A stretch of 16,895 nucleotides of DNA from CAZSHG01 sp964606695 [NCBI: uncultured bacterium] (GCA_964606695.1 CAZSHG010000041.1:2426-19320); one strand, 5' to 3'; shown: positions 7,215 through 14,176, counted from the first letter of the stretch. Notes: a model not told the origin generated them from the sequence alone. Numbers and translations are program-made.

Positions 7215-7991
7215 TCAATAGCTACCTCTGGCGTAGTTCTGTGGAAAGGGCGAGAGAAAGCCATTGGGAGGCGGATCGTATGGAGGAGGAAGTATGCCCG
7301 CGGCCACGAGGTTCTCCTCGGTGTCGTAATACATTGCCAGCATTTCCGCCGGCTGGTCGGATGCGCGTCTGAAACGGACGTGTCTGACCGGGTCTTCGAC
7401 CGTCCTACCGGCCTCTGTGCCTGCGCGGGAGGATTTCCGCGCGGTCGGTGCGGCGCTTTCGGATTGCGCTCGAAGACGAGTGCCGTGCATGTCGCCGCTC
7501 TCTTCCATACGATAGACCGGCTGGGGCGGGGGTGGGATGTATTCCTGGAACACCGCCACGCCGATAACTCCCACGTTGCGCACGTTGCCGATGCGATTGG
7601 CCAGCGAGAATTGCGCCTCGTTGAAGGTGAAGCGTTCGGTGTATTGGAACTCGTCCTGCCTGCGGAATCCGGTGATCTCGACCCTGTCGTAGGGGTCGAG
7701 CACGTAGCCTGACCCGTTCCAGTTGCCCTTGCTTCGGTCGATGACGTTGAGGCCATCCACCGTGGTGACGGCGAGTATTCTTTTTCCGGTCAGGTTGCGA
7801 ACTACTATGGAATATTCGCTCCCTATCGGCGCCGAGAAGAATACGTTGCCGTCCTTGTGCGCGACCTCGACGTTGCCGCGGTCTGCGACCACTGTGACGG
7901 ATGCAAGTTGCCCTCTGTTCTGAGCCGTGTCGGCTCCAGCGCACCCCGCCAGCATGATCGCGATGATGATGATTGGAATTGCTTGTTTCAT
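7215..7991 (-). CDS. Conserved lipoprotein of unknown function
   Basis: This 258-residue protein has a short signal peptide with a canonical lipobox (MLAGC, Cys17), so it is a lipoprotein. Residues 60-150 form a beta-rich core with segments such as VRNLTGKRILAVTTVDGLNV, GYVLDPYDRVEITGFR and NVGVIGVAVFQE. I recall similar segments from uncharacterised envelope proteins of other Gram-negative bacteria, but I cannot name the family and assign no function. The last 100 residues are Pro-, Arg- and Ser-rich, with PPPP at 153-156 and YDPPP near the end, and are probably disordered. GGGAG lies about 5 nt before the ATG. It is the last gene of a three-gene operon, 24 nt after the barrel gene, with a terminator 43 nt beyond its stop. 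Confidence 0.85.
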   Translation of the reverse strand: MKQAIPIIIIAIMLAGCAGADTAQNRGQLASVTVVADRGNVEVAHKDGNVFFSAPIGSEYSIVVRNLTGKRILAVTTVDGLNVIDRSKGNWNGSGYVLDPYDRVEITGFRRQDEFQYTERFTFNEAQFSLANRIGNVRNVGVIGVAVFQEYIPPPPQPVYRMEESGDMHGTRLRAQSESAAPTARKSSRAGTEAGRTVEDPVRHVRFRRASDQPAEMLAMYYDTEENLVAAGILPPPYDPPPNGFLSPFPQNYARGSY

Positions 7992-8015
7992 GATGTCTCC
8001 CTTTTACCCTATGGT

Positions 8016-9284
8016 TTAAAATCTATGTGATAGACCGAGTGATATTCTCGTGACGTCGTATTCCTCGTTCAGGCGCTCGCCATCGACGTCCCAGGTGGAA
8101 TACTGAACTGCGGCGTCGAGTGTCATCAGTTCGCCCAGCAGGATTCCGAAGCCGCCTGTGTATGTGTTTCGCGTGCGATCTTCGCCGGATATAGTGTATG
8201 CCAGCGGTTCCTGGGCGAATCCTCCGCGCAATTTCAGCGATGCCACCGGAATAGTGAATTCGGTGCCGGCTCCCCATCGTAGTGTTGGGCGGAAGGAATC
8301 GTCCATCAGGCGGTTCTGGCTGAGCATGGCGGCCGGTTCGTCGTATTCGATTTGCCGCCAATCGACGAATTCGGCGTCGCTGGCAATGAGAAACCAGTCG
8401 GTTGGGCGAATTGCGATTCCGCCGCCAAATTTCCAGGGCAGAATGACCTGGACGGTGTTTACATACTGCCAGGTCTCCTCGTAAAATTCCCAGCCGGTGG
8501 TTAGTGAATCGAACCGCTGGAAGGCGTCTTCGTCGATGTTAAGCGCGGTTGGCGTCGCGATGTAAAGGGCGGTCTGAACGTATTTTGTCGGGACCAGTGT
8601 CATGGAAAATCGTGCACCGACGCCGGAATATTCGCTTCGAATGTCGTCGACGTAGGTCTTACGCTCGACGGTGTCCGGCCAGTCGGTGCCGCTGGGATTC
8701 TGGACATCGAGATACCAGTTGTATTTCTCGCCGCCGACGTATAGGTCGAGGCTCATGCCCAGAGCGGCTATAGGAGAAACCTGCACTCCGCCGCCTATGC
8801 AGAATTTCCCCAGGCCGCCTTTAACTGATTCGTCGGCGTCGTAGATCAGGCCGTCATCGCCGGTGCCGGAGAAGCGGATACGGCGGTCGAAGGTGTTTGT
8901 GCGAGTGAAACCCAATCCAAAAGCCAGCCCGCCGCGTGATGTCGGGACGGGGATAACCGCGCCGAAATTCTGCAGTTTGACGTAGCTGTCGGTGCCGTTG
9001 TCGGTGTTGCCCTCGAAATTGCTATTGTAGCTCAGATAATCGTAATGGAGTGCGCCGGAGAGCTCGAACCGATAGATATACGCCAGGTTCGCAGGATTGT
9101 AAAACAGCGCGGTGAAATCCTCCGACATCGCCACACCGGCGTTACCCATGGACGCCGACCTGACGCCGAAGGGGAGGTGTCTATCCGCGGAATATACCGG
9201 GTCGGCGTAGTCCTCGAAAGCCAATATCTGCGCGAATGCCGCGAGTGGTAAGATTAACGCTATTAGTAATGTTGCCTTTTTCAT
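8016..9284 (-). CDS. FadL/PorV-like outer-membrane beta-barrel protein
   Basis: The 422-residue precursor has a signal peptide at 1-18 (AFA|Q). Residues 40-69 read as the N-terminal signature of FadL/OmpP1-like and PorV-like barrels: GVRSASMGNAGVAMSED followed by ALFYNPANLA. The rest alternates aromatic and polar strands, and the protein ends in Phe (SLGLSHRF), as many barrels do. Family members include hydrophobic-substrate channels and PorV, the T9SS shuttle that receives sorting-domain cargo. Cargo-like proteins are encoded at 14198 and 15835, so a PorV-type role is possible but unproven; FCB genomes hold many such paralogues. AAGGAG lies 8 nt before the ATG. It is the second gene of the envelope operon, 12 nt after the first. 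Confidence 0.85.
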   Translation of the reverse strand: MKKATLLIALILPLAAFAQILAFEDYADPVYSADRHLPFGVRSASMGNAGVAMSEDFTALFYNPANLAYIYRFELSGALHYDYLSYNSNFEGNTDNGTDSYVKLQNFGAVIPVPTSRGGLAFGLGFTRTNTFDRRIRFSGTGDDGLIYDADESVKGGLGKFCIGGGVQVSPIAALGMSLDLYVGGEKYNWYLDVQNPSGTDWPDTVERKTYVDDIRSEYSGVGARFSMTLVPTKYVQTALYIATPTALNIDEDAFQRFDSLTTGWEFYEETWQYVNTVQVILPWKFGGGIAIRPTDWFLIASDAEFVDWRQIEYDEPAAMLSQNRLMDDSFRPTLRWGAGTEFTIPVASLKLRGGFAQEPLAYTISGEDRTRNTYTGGFGILLGELMTLDAAVQYSTWDVDGERLNEEYDVTRISLGLSHRF

Positions 9285-9296
9285 TATAATTCTCCT

Positions 9297-9761
9297 TTAC
9301 ATTCCGCGCCTGCGAGGCGGGGGGCTGTTGTTTTCCTGGGTATCATTCGAATCGCTCTCATCGCCGGAATCGCGGTCGATCTGCCGTGATTCGCTGCCTT
9401 CGGCGTCATCGTCGCCATGGCGGTCGCTTTCGTCGAGACCGTCGATTATTGCGTCCAACGCGTCCCCTAAACCGCGCCTTCGAGTCGATCTCTCGCGGCG
9501 ATATTCGATTTCGTCGTCGGTCTCGTGTGAATGCTCTTCCCACCAGTAATTCTGATCCAGCCACCAGGGGTAATGGTAGTAATAATGCCAGTCGTCGCAC
9601 CAGTAGCAGGGGCGATGATACCGGCGATAATACCGATTTCTTTCCTCCCACTCGGAGGCCGTTTTCGGCGTGGTTTTGGTCAATTTGATCTGCGTATAGC
9701 ACCCTGAGATCATTATCCCCAGGATTGCTAACAGAATTAATATTGCGATTTGTTTTCTCAT
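9297..9761 (-). CDS. Small Tyr/Trp/His-rich lipoprotein with acidic tail
   Basis: The 154-residue protein starts at ATG 9761, preceded by AAAGGACGG at 5 nt spacing. A longer frame runs upstream to 9863 but lacks a ribosome-binding site there, and its extension would cross the promoter. The signal peptide ends in a lipobox (MISGC, Cys21). Residues 44-80 are extraordinarily aromatic and His-rich, for example CYWCDDWHYYYHYPWW, with a CxxC pair at Cys52 and Cys55. The tail from about 105 is Asp/Glu/Ser/Arg-rich and looks disordered, ending PPPRRRGM. I do not recognise the family. The His/Cys/Asp pattern could bind metal, but this is only a guess. It leads the operon with the barrel and a second lipoprotein, so an envelope role is likely. 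Confidence 0.8.
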   Translation of the reverse strand: MRKQIAILILLAILGIMISGCYTQIKLTKTTPKTASEWEERNRYYRRYHRPCYWCDDWHYYYHYPWWLDQNYWWEEHSHETDDEIEYRRERSTRRRGLGDALDAIIDGLDESDRHGDDDAEGSESRQIDRDSGDESDSNDTQENNSPPPRRRGM

Positions 9762-9828
9762 ATTTACCGTCCTTTCACGGTTGTTAATGCACCGTCCGTG
9801 CCAAAAGCGTAATCGCTTGTTATACAAC

Positions 9829-9856
9829 AATATAAGTCTTTTTCGCAATAAGTCAA
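9829..9856 (-). promoter_or_regulatory. Sigma-70-type promoter of the lipoprotein-barrel operon
   Basis: On the minus strand, TTGACT (9856-9851) is followed after 16 nt by TATATT (9834-9829), each 5/6 to consensus. The start would lie near 9822, giving a leader of about 60 nt to ATG 9761. The same two hexamers, with 17-nt spacing, occur before der (11613-11641). Confidence 0.65.
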
Positions 9857-9858
9857 TA

Positions 9859-9895
9859 TGCACAACGCCTGTTCGCTATGCACAAATCTTGTGCA
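9859..9895. promoter_or_regulatory. Cluster of three TGCACAA half-sites upstream of the promoter
   Basis: TGCACAA occurs directly at 9859-9865 and 9879-9885, and inverted (TTGTGCA) at 9889-9895. The last two form a perfect palindrome with 7-bp arms and a 3-nt spacer. The direct copies are exactly 20 bp apart, close to two helical turns. All lie just upstream of the -35 box at 9856, where an activator would bind. The protein that binds is unknown. Confidence 0.55.
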
Positions 9896-9908
9896 CTATT
9901 CCGACGCT

Positions 9909-10063
9909 GGGGCGGCGCGGCCTTCGGCCAAAAGGGTTCGCGATGTAAGGTATTGTTTTTACATTAACAATCTTCATCGCGAACCCTTTGCCTTCTCCTT
10001 CGGCGGATGTAAAGCCGAAAAGCTTTCCATCCGCCTGCCAGGAGAAGTCGCGCCGCCCCTTTT
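9909..10063 (+). ncRNA. Structured element: multi-helix nested inverted repeats, candidate RNA
   Basis: The outer stem GGGGCGGCGCG (9909-9919) pairs perfectly with CGCGCCGCCCC (10049-10059). Inside lie a small GCC-ttc-GGC hairpin (9920-9928) and a long hairpin, AAAGGGTTCGCGATG (9931-9945) with CATCGCGAACCCTTT (9975-9989), topped by ATTGTT/AACAAT (9952-9957/9966-9971). A third arm has CTTCTCCT/AGGAGAAG (9992-9999/10040-10047), GGCGGATG/CATCCGCC (10002-10009/10028-10035) and AAAGC/GCTTT (10011-10015/10022-10026). The result is a closed multi-branch junction of about 150 nt using most bases. On the plus strand the outer stem is followed by TTTT, like a terminator, so plus is the better guess. 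No clear promoter was found before it. It could instead be a complex palindromic mobile element with 11-bp terminal inverted repeats. Confidence 0.55.
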
Positions 10064-10087
10064 GTGAAATTCCACGTTAATTTGCAC

Positions 10088-10114
10088 TTGACAATTTGAA
10101 ATTGTGGATATAAT
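10088..10114 (+). promoter_or_regulatory. Promoter of tRNA-Gly, consensus boxes with a short spacer
   Basis: TTGACA (10088-10093) and TATAAT (10109-10114) are both perfect consensus hexamers, but only 15 nt apart against the usual 17. The tRNA starts at 10126, 12 nt after the -10 box. The spacer carries a perfect inverted repeat, ACAATTT-G-AAATTGT (10091-10105), overlapping the -35 box and possibly an operator. Confidence 0.7.
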
Positions 10115-10125
10115 TTCAATGCACT

Positions 10126-10198
10126 GCGGGCGTAACTCAGCTGGTAGAGTTCCAGCTTCCCAAGCTGGCTGTCGCGGGTTCGAGTCCCGTCGCCCGCT
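10126..10198 (+). tRNA. tRNA-Gly, anticodon CCC
   Basis: The 73-nt gene folds into a full cloverleaf. The acceptor GCGGGCG/CGCCCGC is 7 bp, the D stem ACTC/GAGT, the anticodon stem CCAGC/GCTGG with loop TTCCCAA, and the T arm GCGGG-TTCGAGT-CCCGT, with discriminator T. The anticodon CCC reads the glycine codon GGG. The 3' CCA is not encoded. It stands between its own promoter and a hairpin terminator. Confidence 0.95.
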
Positions 10199-10207
10199 TT
10201 TTAATAT

Positions 10208-10226
10208 GCCCCGGAAAGGGGCTTTT
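10208..10226 (+). terminator. Hairpin terminator of tRNA-Gly, overlapping the next gene's ribosome-binding site
   Basis: GCCCC (10208-10212) pairs with GGGGC (10218-10222) across GGAAA, followed by TTTT. The descending arm contains the AAAGGGG that serves as Shine-Dalgarno for the gene starting at 10230. The hairpin may therefore end the tRNA transcript and also limit translation of readthrough RNA. Confidence 0.6.
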
Positions 10227-10229
10227 ATT

Positions 10230-11525
10230 ATGGTATTAATCGAGAAAATCCATCCCGATTCGCCCGCGAAAGATGCCGGTCTAAAGCCAGGAGATCAGCT
10301 TGTTGAGGCGAATGGCCATGTTCTCCACGACGCCCTGGACGTCGAATATTACATTCAGGGTGAGCCTGAGGTAGCACTTACTTATATTAGAGATGGCCAG
10401 ACTAATCACACGATTCTGATAAACGCAGATAAAGAACCCAGCGGAATCGAACCGGAGCTGTTGAAACTGCGGCGATGTAATAACAGATGTATATTCTGCT
10501 TTATCGATCAGCAACCAAAAGAATTGCGGCCATCACTTCATGTCAAAGATGAGGATATTCGATATAGTTTCTTGTATGGCAACTATATAACTGCTACGAA
10601 CATTCCCGATTGGGAATGGGAGAGGGTAATCGAGCAGAAAATAAGCCCGCTCTATTTCAGCGTCCATTCGACCGATGAAAATATCCGCGCGAAATTGCTT
10701 GGAATAAATGATCCGCCGCGAATAATGCCACTCTTGCGACGCCTGACCGAAGCCGGAATACAGATTCACTCACAAATCGTTCTGGTTCCGGGGTATAACG
10801 ACGGCGAAGTCTTGCGTCATACCCTCTCAGACCTATATTCTCTGGGAGAGAATTCCGAATCCTGCGCGATTGTCCCCGTCGGCCTGACCAGATATAGAGA
10901 GAATTTGCCGGTTTTAGAGCCGGTAACTAAAATCAAGGCCCTGGAAGCCATCGATATAATCGTCCACCTACGCGCGGAAGTCAACAGGCCTGCTTTCTTG
11001 CAGGCCGCGGACGAATTATTCTATCTCGCCGAACTGCCGATACCCGAAACAGATTACTATGGCGACTTCCCACAACTGGATAACGGCGTGGGAATGGCAA
11101 GGCTATTTATAGACGATGCAATAAGATGCGCTATATCTTCTAAGAAGATACTTGATAGTAATCGAGAACTAACCGTCGAAATAATTACAGGCACTCGTTC
11201 AGCTCGCTTATTCGAAAAATATATCCCTGCTAATTTAGGCATAGAGGGCGTCTACGCAAAAATAATCCCGGTCGAAAACAGGTTCTGGGGGAATATGGTA
11301 ACAGCCGCCAATCTTCTCACGGGGCAGGACATACTGAACGCGATCAAAGACTCCACGGCGGATACCGTATTCATACCTCCTAACTGCATAAATAACAACG
11401 GTTTATTTCTGGACGATATATCTATACATGATGTAGATAACACCATCACTGGGGAAATAGCTGTCGGAGTCCACTATCTTTCGGAAATGCAAGAGCTTAT
11501 AATCGATTATTCAAGTCGCATATAA
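10230..11525 (+). CDS. DUF512-family radical SAM protein with N-terminal PDZ domain
   Basis: The 431-residue protein begins with a PDZ-like domain (about 1-65: HPDSPAKDAGLKPGDQLVEANG). A radical-SAM-type iron-sulfur motif follows, CNNRCIFC, with Cys83, Cys87 and Cys90 in CX3CX2C spacing, then FIDQQPKELR. The C-terminal half corresponds to the DUF512 domain. Members are predicted iron-sulfur, S-adenosylmethionine-dependent enzymes; the reaction is unknown. The frame extends upstream through the tRNA gene, so the start must be internal. ATG 10230 is chosen because AAAGGGG lies 8 nt upstream and the PDZ domain starts at once. Another ATG at 10206 lacks a ribosome-binding site. In many bacteria, including clostridia, this family sits just upstream of der and plsY, as here. 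I see no dedicated promoter, so readthrough from the tRNA promoter is possible. Confidence 0.92.
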   Translation: MVLIEKIHPDSPAKDAGLKPGDQLVEANGHVLHDALDVEYYIQGEPEVALTYIRDGQTNHTILINADKEPSGIEPELLKLRRCNNRCIFCFIDQQPKELRPSLHVKDEDIRYSFLYGNYITATNIPDWEWERVIEQKISPLYFSVHSTDENIRAKLLGINDPPRIMPLLRRLTEAGIQIHSQIVLVPGYNDGEVLRHTLSDLYSLGENSESCAIVPVGLTRYRENLPVLEPVTKIKALEAIDIIVHLRAEVNRPAFLQAADELFYLAELPIPETDYYGDFPQLDNGVGMARLFIDDAIRCAISSKKILDSNRELTVEIITGTRSARLFEKYIPANLGIEGVYAKIIPVENRFWGNMVTAANLLTGQDILNAIKDSTADTVFIPPNCINNNGLFLDDISIHDVDNTITGEIAVGVHYLSEMQELIIDYSSRI

Positions 11526-11612
11526 GGGCGAAATTAGAGCCTGAAAAATAGCTTAAAAGCCCTATTAACAACAAGATAACACAATCATCTGAAAAATAAC
11601 TTCAAAAAGAGC

Positions 11613-11641
11613 TTGACTTATCTAACAGTTCTCCCTATATT
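11613..11641 (+). promoter_or_regulatory. Promoter of the der-plsY-merR operon
   Basis: TTGACT (11613-11618) and TATATT (11636-11641) are separated by 17 nt, each 5/6 to consensus. The start would lie near 11648, giving a leader of about 80 nt before der. This means der need not rely on transcription from the radical SAM gene. The rest of the 201-nt gap (11526-11726) shows only two related CTGAAAAATA stretches. Confidence 0.65.
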
Positions 11642-11726
11642 CTAATCGGTTAGAGGCCTGGGGTAATCGAATACGATAAACAAAAGCTTCTAACTGTTTG
11701 TATAGATTGAAACTACGGAGGTGTCA

Positions 11727-13028
11727 TTGGGGTTGCCTGTTGTAGCTATTCTGGGTCGCCCGAACGTAGGAAAATCGACCTTATTCAACAGACTCGCGGG
11801 CACCGGAAAGGCAGTAGTCGATGACACTCCGGGGGTCACGCGAGACCGAAATTACTCATTTGTCGAGACTTATGGGCGGGAATATGTGATTGTAGATACC
11901 GGAGGACTGGTTCTCCATTCCGATACGGAGATCGAACTGACAATCACGAAACAGGCGGAAATAGCCGCCCGCGAAGCCGACTTGATAATATTGCTCATTG
12001 AAAAGGTTATAACACCGGAAGATATCGAAATCGCCCGAAAGCTACGCAAGGAAGAGTTCCCCGTCCTGCTGGTCGTGAATAAAATCGACCGCGAACGCGA
12101 CGAACTCGCTGTCCACGAGGCCTGGAACCTCGGCCTGGACGAACCGATACCAATATCGGCGAAAAACGGCCGCGGCATGGCCGACATGCTGTCCATTCTC
12201 GTCGAACGCCTGCCCGATGAGGGCAAAGGCGAGGAGCCGCACAGCGAAACACGCATAGCGGTGGTTGGCAAACCGAACGTCGGCAAATCCAGCTTCGTTA
12301 ATCGCCTGCTGGGCGAGGAGAAACTGGTCGTCGATGAAACCCCCGGCACAACCCGCGACGCCATCGACACGCCCTTCGAATACAACGGCAAACAATGGCT
12401 CCTGACCGACACCGCCGGCCTGTTCCGCAAACGCCAGATGGGTATCGACTACTACAGCTCCCTGCGCACCGTCACCGCGATCAAACACAGCGACATCGCC
12501 TTCCAGCTAATCGACGCGTCTCAACCATTCACCACGCAGGACAAACGCATCGCCGGCATGGCCATGGATTTCTACAAAGGCATCGTCATCGGCGTCAACA
12601 AGTGGGATCTGGTGGATGCCGACGAAAAACGCGCCGCGCACGTCGAACGCGACATCAAGGAAGCCGATCCTTTCCTGAAATTCGTCCCCTTCATAACGAT
12701 ATCCGCGCTCACTGGCAAACGCGTCGCGAAAGTCCTCGACGTCCTCGAACAGGTGGTCATCGAACGAAAGAAACGCATCCCCACCAGCGAACTCAACGAC
12801 CTCATCGAGTCCGAAGTCCTGCGCAATCCGCCTCCAATCGTCCGTGGCAAGCGAAGCGTGATACTCTACGTCACCCAGGAACAGGCCGATCCGCCCATAT
12901 TCATCTTCTTTTGCAAAGGCGCGAAATTCGTCCCGAAACACTACAAACGCTTCCTGGCAAACGTCATACGCAGACAATACGGTTTCATCGGCGTGCCCTT
13001 TAAGATGATCTTCAAGGAGCGTAAGTGA
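11727..13028 (+). CDS. der: Ribosome-assembly GTPase Der (EngA)
   Basis: This essential GTPase with two tandem G domains acts in maturation of the 50S subunit. The 433-residue protein shows domain 1 with G1 GRPNVGKST (10-18), G2 TPGVTRDR (34-41), G3 DTGG (57-60) and G4 NKID (118-121). Domain 2 has G1 GKPNVGKSS (181-189), G2 TPGTTRD (205-211), G3 DTAG (228-231) and G4 NKWD (291-294). A KH-like domain fills the last 80 or so residues. A GTG at 11721 overlaps the Shine-Dalgarno GGAGG (11717-11721) and cannot be the start. TTG 11727 sits 5 nt after it and is preferred; TTG 11733, 11 nt after it, is the alternative. The stop overlaps the plsY start by 4 nt (GTGA), so the two are translationally coupled. 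Confidence 0.97.
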   Translation: MGLPVVAILGRPNVGKSTLFNRLAGTGKAVVDDTPGVTRDRNYSFVETYGREYVIVDTGGLVLHSDTEIELTITKQAEIAAREADLIILLIEKVITPEDIEIARKLRKEEFPVLLVVNKIDRERDELAVHEAWNLGLDEPIPISAKNGRGMADMLSILVERLPDEGKGEEPHSETRIAVVGKPNVGKSSFVNRLLGEEKLVVDETPGTTRDAIDTPFEYNGKQWLLTDTAGLFRKRQMGIDYYSSLRTVTAIKHSDIAFQLIDASQPFTTQDKRIAGMAMDFYKGIVIGVNKWDLVDADEKRAAHVERDIKEADPFLKFVPFITISALTGKRVAKVLDVLEQVVIERKKRIPTSELNDLIESEVLRNPPPIVRGKRSVILYVTQEQADPPIFIFFCKGAKFVPKHYKRFLANVIRRQYGFIGVPFKMIFKERK

Positions 13029-13654
13029 AAATAGCCCTGGTCGTATTAGGTGCGTATCTACTCGGCTCGATCCCCACGGGCTGGCTGATATCGAAACTCA
13101 AGTTCGGCTCCGACGTCCGTGACGGCGGCAGTGGTGCGACCGGCGCAACAAACGTCGCACGCCAGTTCGGAGTAGGCTGGGCGATAGCAGTATCCGTGGT
13201 GGACATCGGCAAGGGCATAGCGGCGGTGCTACTGACAAAAGCCATTGCCCCGGAAATGCCATGGCTGTATGGCGTAGCCGGAATCGTCGCCATCATCGGG
13301 CACGTCTATCCCGTATGGATAGGCTTCCGCGGCGGTAAAGGAGTCAACACTGCGCTGGGCATCGCGGCGGTAATATCGCCGATAGCAATTATATTCGGCG
13401 CAATCGCATTCGCGGCCGCATTCATTATCTCGAAATTCGTCTCAGTCGGCTCGCTGTCGGCGGTCATCGTGTATTCGTTATCGATATTGATATTCGGCTC
13501 CAGCTTCGGCGCGACGGGGCAGGGGCAACTGATTTTCGCGGCGGCATTGCCAATTGTGATTATCTGGACACATCGCGCAAACATACGCAGATTAATAAAA
13601 GACGAGGAACTGAAACCGGTGCGTAACCGAAATAATTTTGAAGAAAATGATTAA
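13025..13654 (+). CDS. plsY: Acyl-phosphate:glycerol-3-phosphate acyltransferase PlsY
   Basis: This membrane enzyme transfers an acyl group from acyl-phosphate to glycerol-3-phosphate, the first step of phospholipid synthesis. The 209-residue, very hydrophobic protein carries the family's conserved loops: GSGATGATNVAR (35-46, the SGNxGATN-like motif), DIGKG (60-64) and GHVYPVWIGFRGGKGVNTALG split across 92-112. Membrane segments fall at about 1-22, 52-72, 81-99, 110-135 and 140-185. The start is GTG at 13025, with AAGGAG 5 nt upstream inside the der 3' end, overlapping the der stop by 4 nt. The der-plsY pairing is common in bacteria. Confidence 0.96.
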   Translation: MKIALVVLGAYLLGSIPTGWLISKLKFGSDVRDGGSGATGATNVARQFGVGWAIAVSVVDIGKGIAAVLLTKAIAPEMPWLYGVAGIVAIIGHVYPVWIGFRGGKGVNTALGIAAVISPIAIIFGAIAFAAAFIISKFVSVGSLSAVIVYSLSILIFGSSFGATGQGQLIFAAALPIVIIWTHRANIRRLIKDEELKPVRNRNNFEEND

Positions 13655-13681
13655 GGAGTTTCATCGAATGGAGAGACCATT

Positions 13682-14080
13682 ATGAAACCGACGAAAATGT
13701 ATTACAGCATCACCGAGGTCGCGGAGCTAACCGGGCTGAAACCCCACATTCTCCGCTACTGGGAGACCGAATTCTCGATTTTGCACCCCAAGAAAAACCG
13801 TGCGGGCAACCGTGCCTATCGCAAAAAGGACATCGAGACGGTCAAGCTGATCAAACGATTGCTATACACCGAGGGCTACACCATCGAGGGCGCCAAACGC
13901 CAGATTCGCAAGCTCCGCAAAGAGGGCTATAAACCCGGCCAGCCTATCAAAGAAGTCGAAAAAATTCGACGCTTGATGACTAAACCAACCCAGAAAAAAG
14001 ATGGTCTGTCCAAAGAGGCAATGGACACTCTAAAAGAAATCCGCACCGAACTGCGAGAAATCCTCTCCCTGCTCGGATAA
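13682..14080 (+). CDS. MerR-family DNA-binding regulator, short form
   Basis: The 132-residue protein has the N-terminal MerR winged helix-turn-helix: YYSITEVAELTGLKPHILRYW (split over residues 7-27), the wing NRAGNRAYR (39-47) and helices KKDIETVKLIKRLLYTEGYTI. The rest is a basic linker and a short C-terminal helix (about 108-131) suited to dimerisation. There are no cysteines or effector domain as in metal- or drug-sensing MerR proteins, so its signal is unknown. Start 13682 has GGAG 8 nt upstream and follows plsY by 27 nt, so it is probably the last gene of the der operon. A strong terminator lies 30 nt after its stop. Confidence 0.9.
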   Translation: MKPTKMYYSITEVAELTGLKPHILRYWETEFSILHPKKNRAGNRAYRKKDIETVKLIKRLLYTEGYTIEGAKRQIRKLRKEGYKPGQPIKEVEKIRRLMTKPTQKKDGLSKEAMDTLKEIRTELREILSLLG

Positions 14081-14110
14081 TAATAAACCTCCTTTTTTGG
14101 TTGTTCGCGA

Positions 14111-14137
14111 AAAGACCCGTCGTCGCGCGGGTTTTTT
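14111..14137 (+). terminator. Intrinsic terminator of the der-plsY-merR operon
   Basis: ACCCG (14115-14119) pairs with CGGGT (14128-14132) and the flanking AAAG with the following T-run, across an 8-nt loop. Six T follow at 14132-14137. It separates the housekeeping operon from the secreted-protein genes. Confidence 0.8.
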
Positions 14138-14148
14138 CTTTATTTCAC

Positions 14149-14176
14149 TTGATTGAAATCCAAAATTACTTATTAT
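14149..14176 (+). promoter_or_regulatory. Candidate promoter of the secreted-protein genes
   Basis: TTGATT (14149-14154) and TATTAT (14171-14176) are separated by 16 nt. The transcript would start near 14183, leaving a very short leader that still includes AAGGAG before ATG 14198. The DNA is AT-rich, so this is a moderate-to-weak call. Confidence 0.4.

Noticed and set aside
8016-9284. Naming the barrel protein PorV outright
   Set aside because: Only the general FadL/PorV-type N-terminal signature is visible, and no T9SS core genes are in the window to support a specific assignment.
9762-9863. N-terminal extension of the Tyr/Trp/His-rich lipoprotein
   Set aside because: It would cover the -10 and -35 boxes, lacks a ribosome-binding site, and would bury the signal peptide and lipobox.
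9858-10067. 69-codon plus-strand frame over the structured element
   Set aside because: Its sequence follows the nested inverted repeats, there is no ribosome-binding site, and the composition is not protein-like.
10104-10229. Upstream start of the radical SAM gene at 10104
   Set aside because: This stretch contains the tRNA-Gly gene and its promoter; the internal ATG at 10230 has the ribosome-binding site and the PDZ domain start.
12395-13003. Long antisense and out-of-frame frames inside der, with Arg/His-rich translations
   Set aside because: They are by-products of GC-rich codon use in a confidently identified gene.
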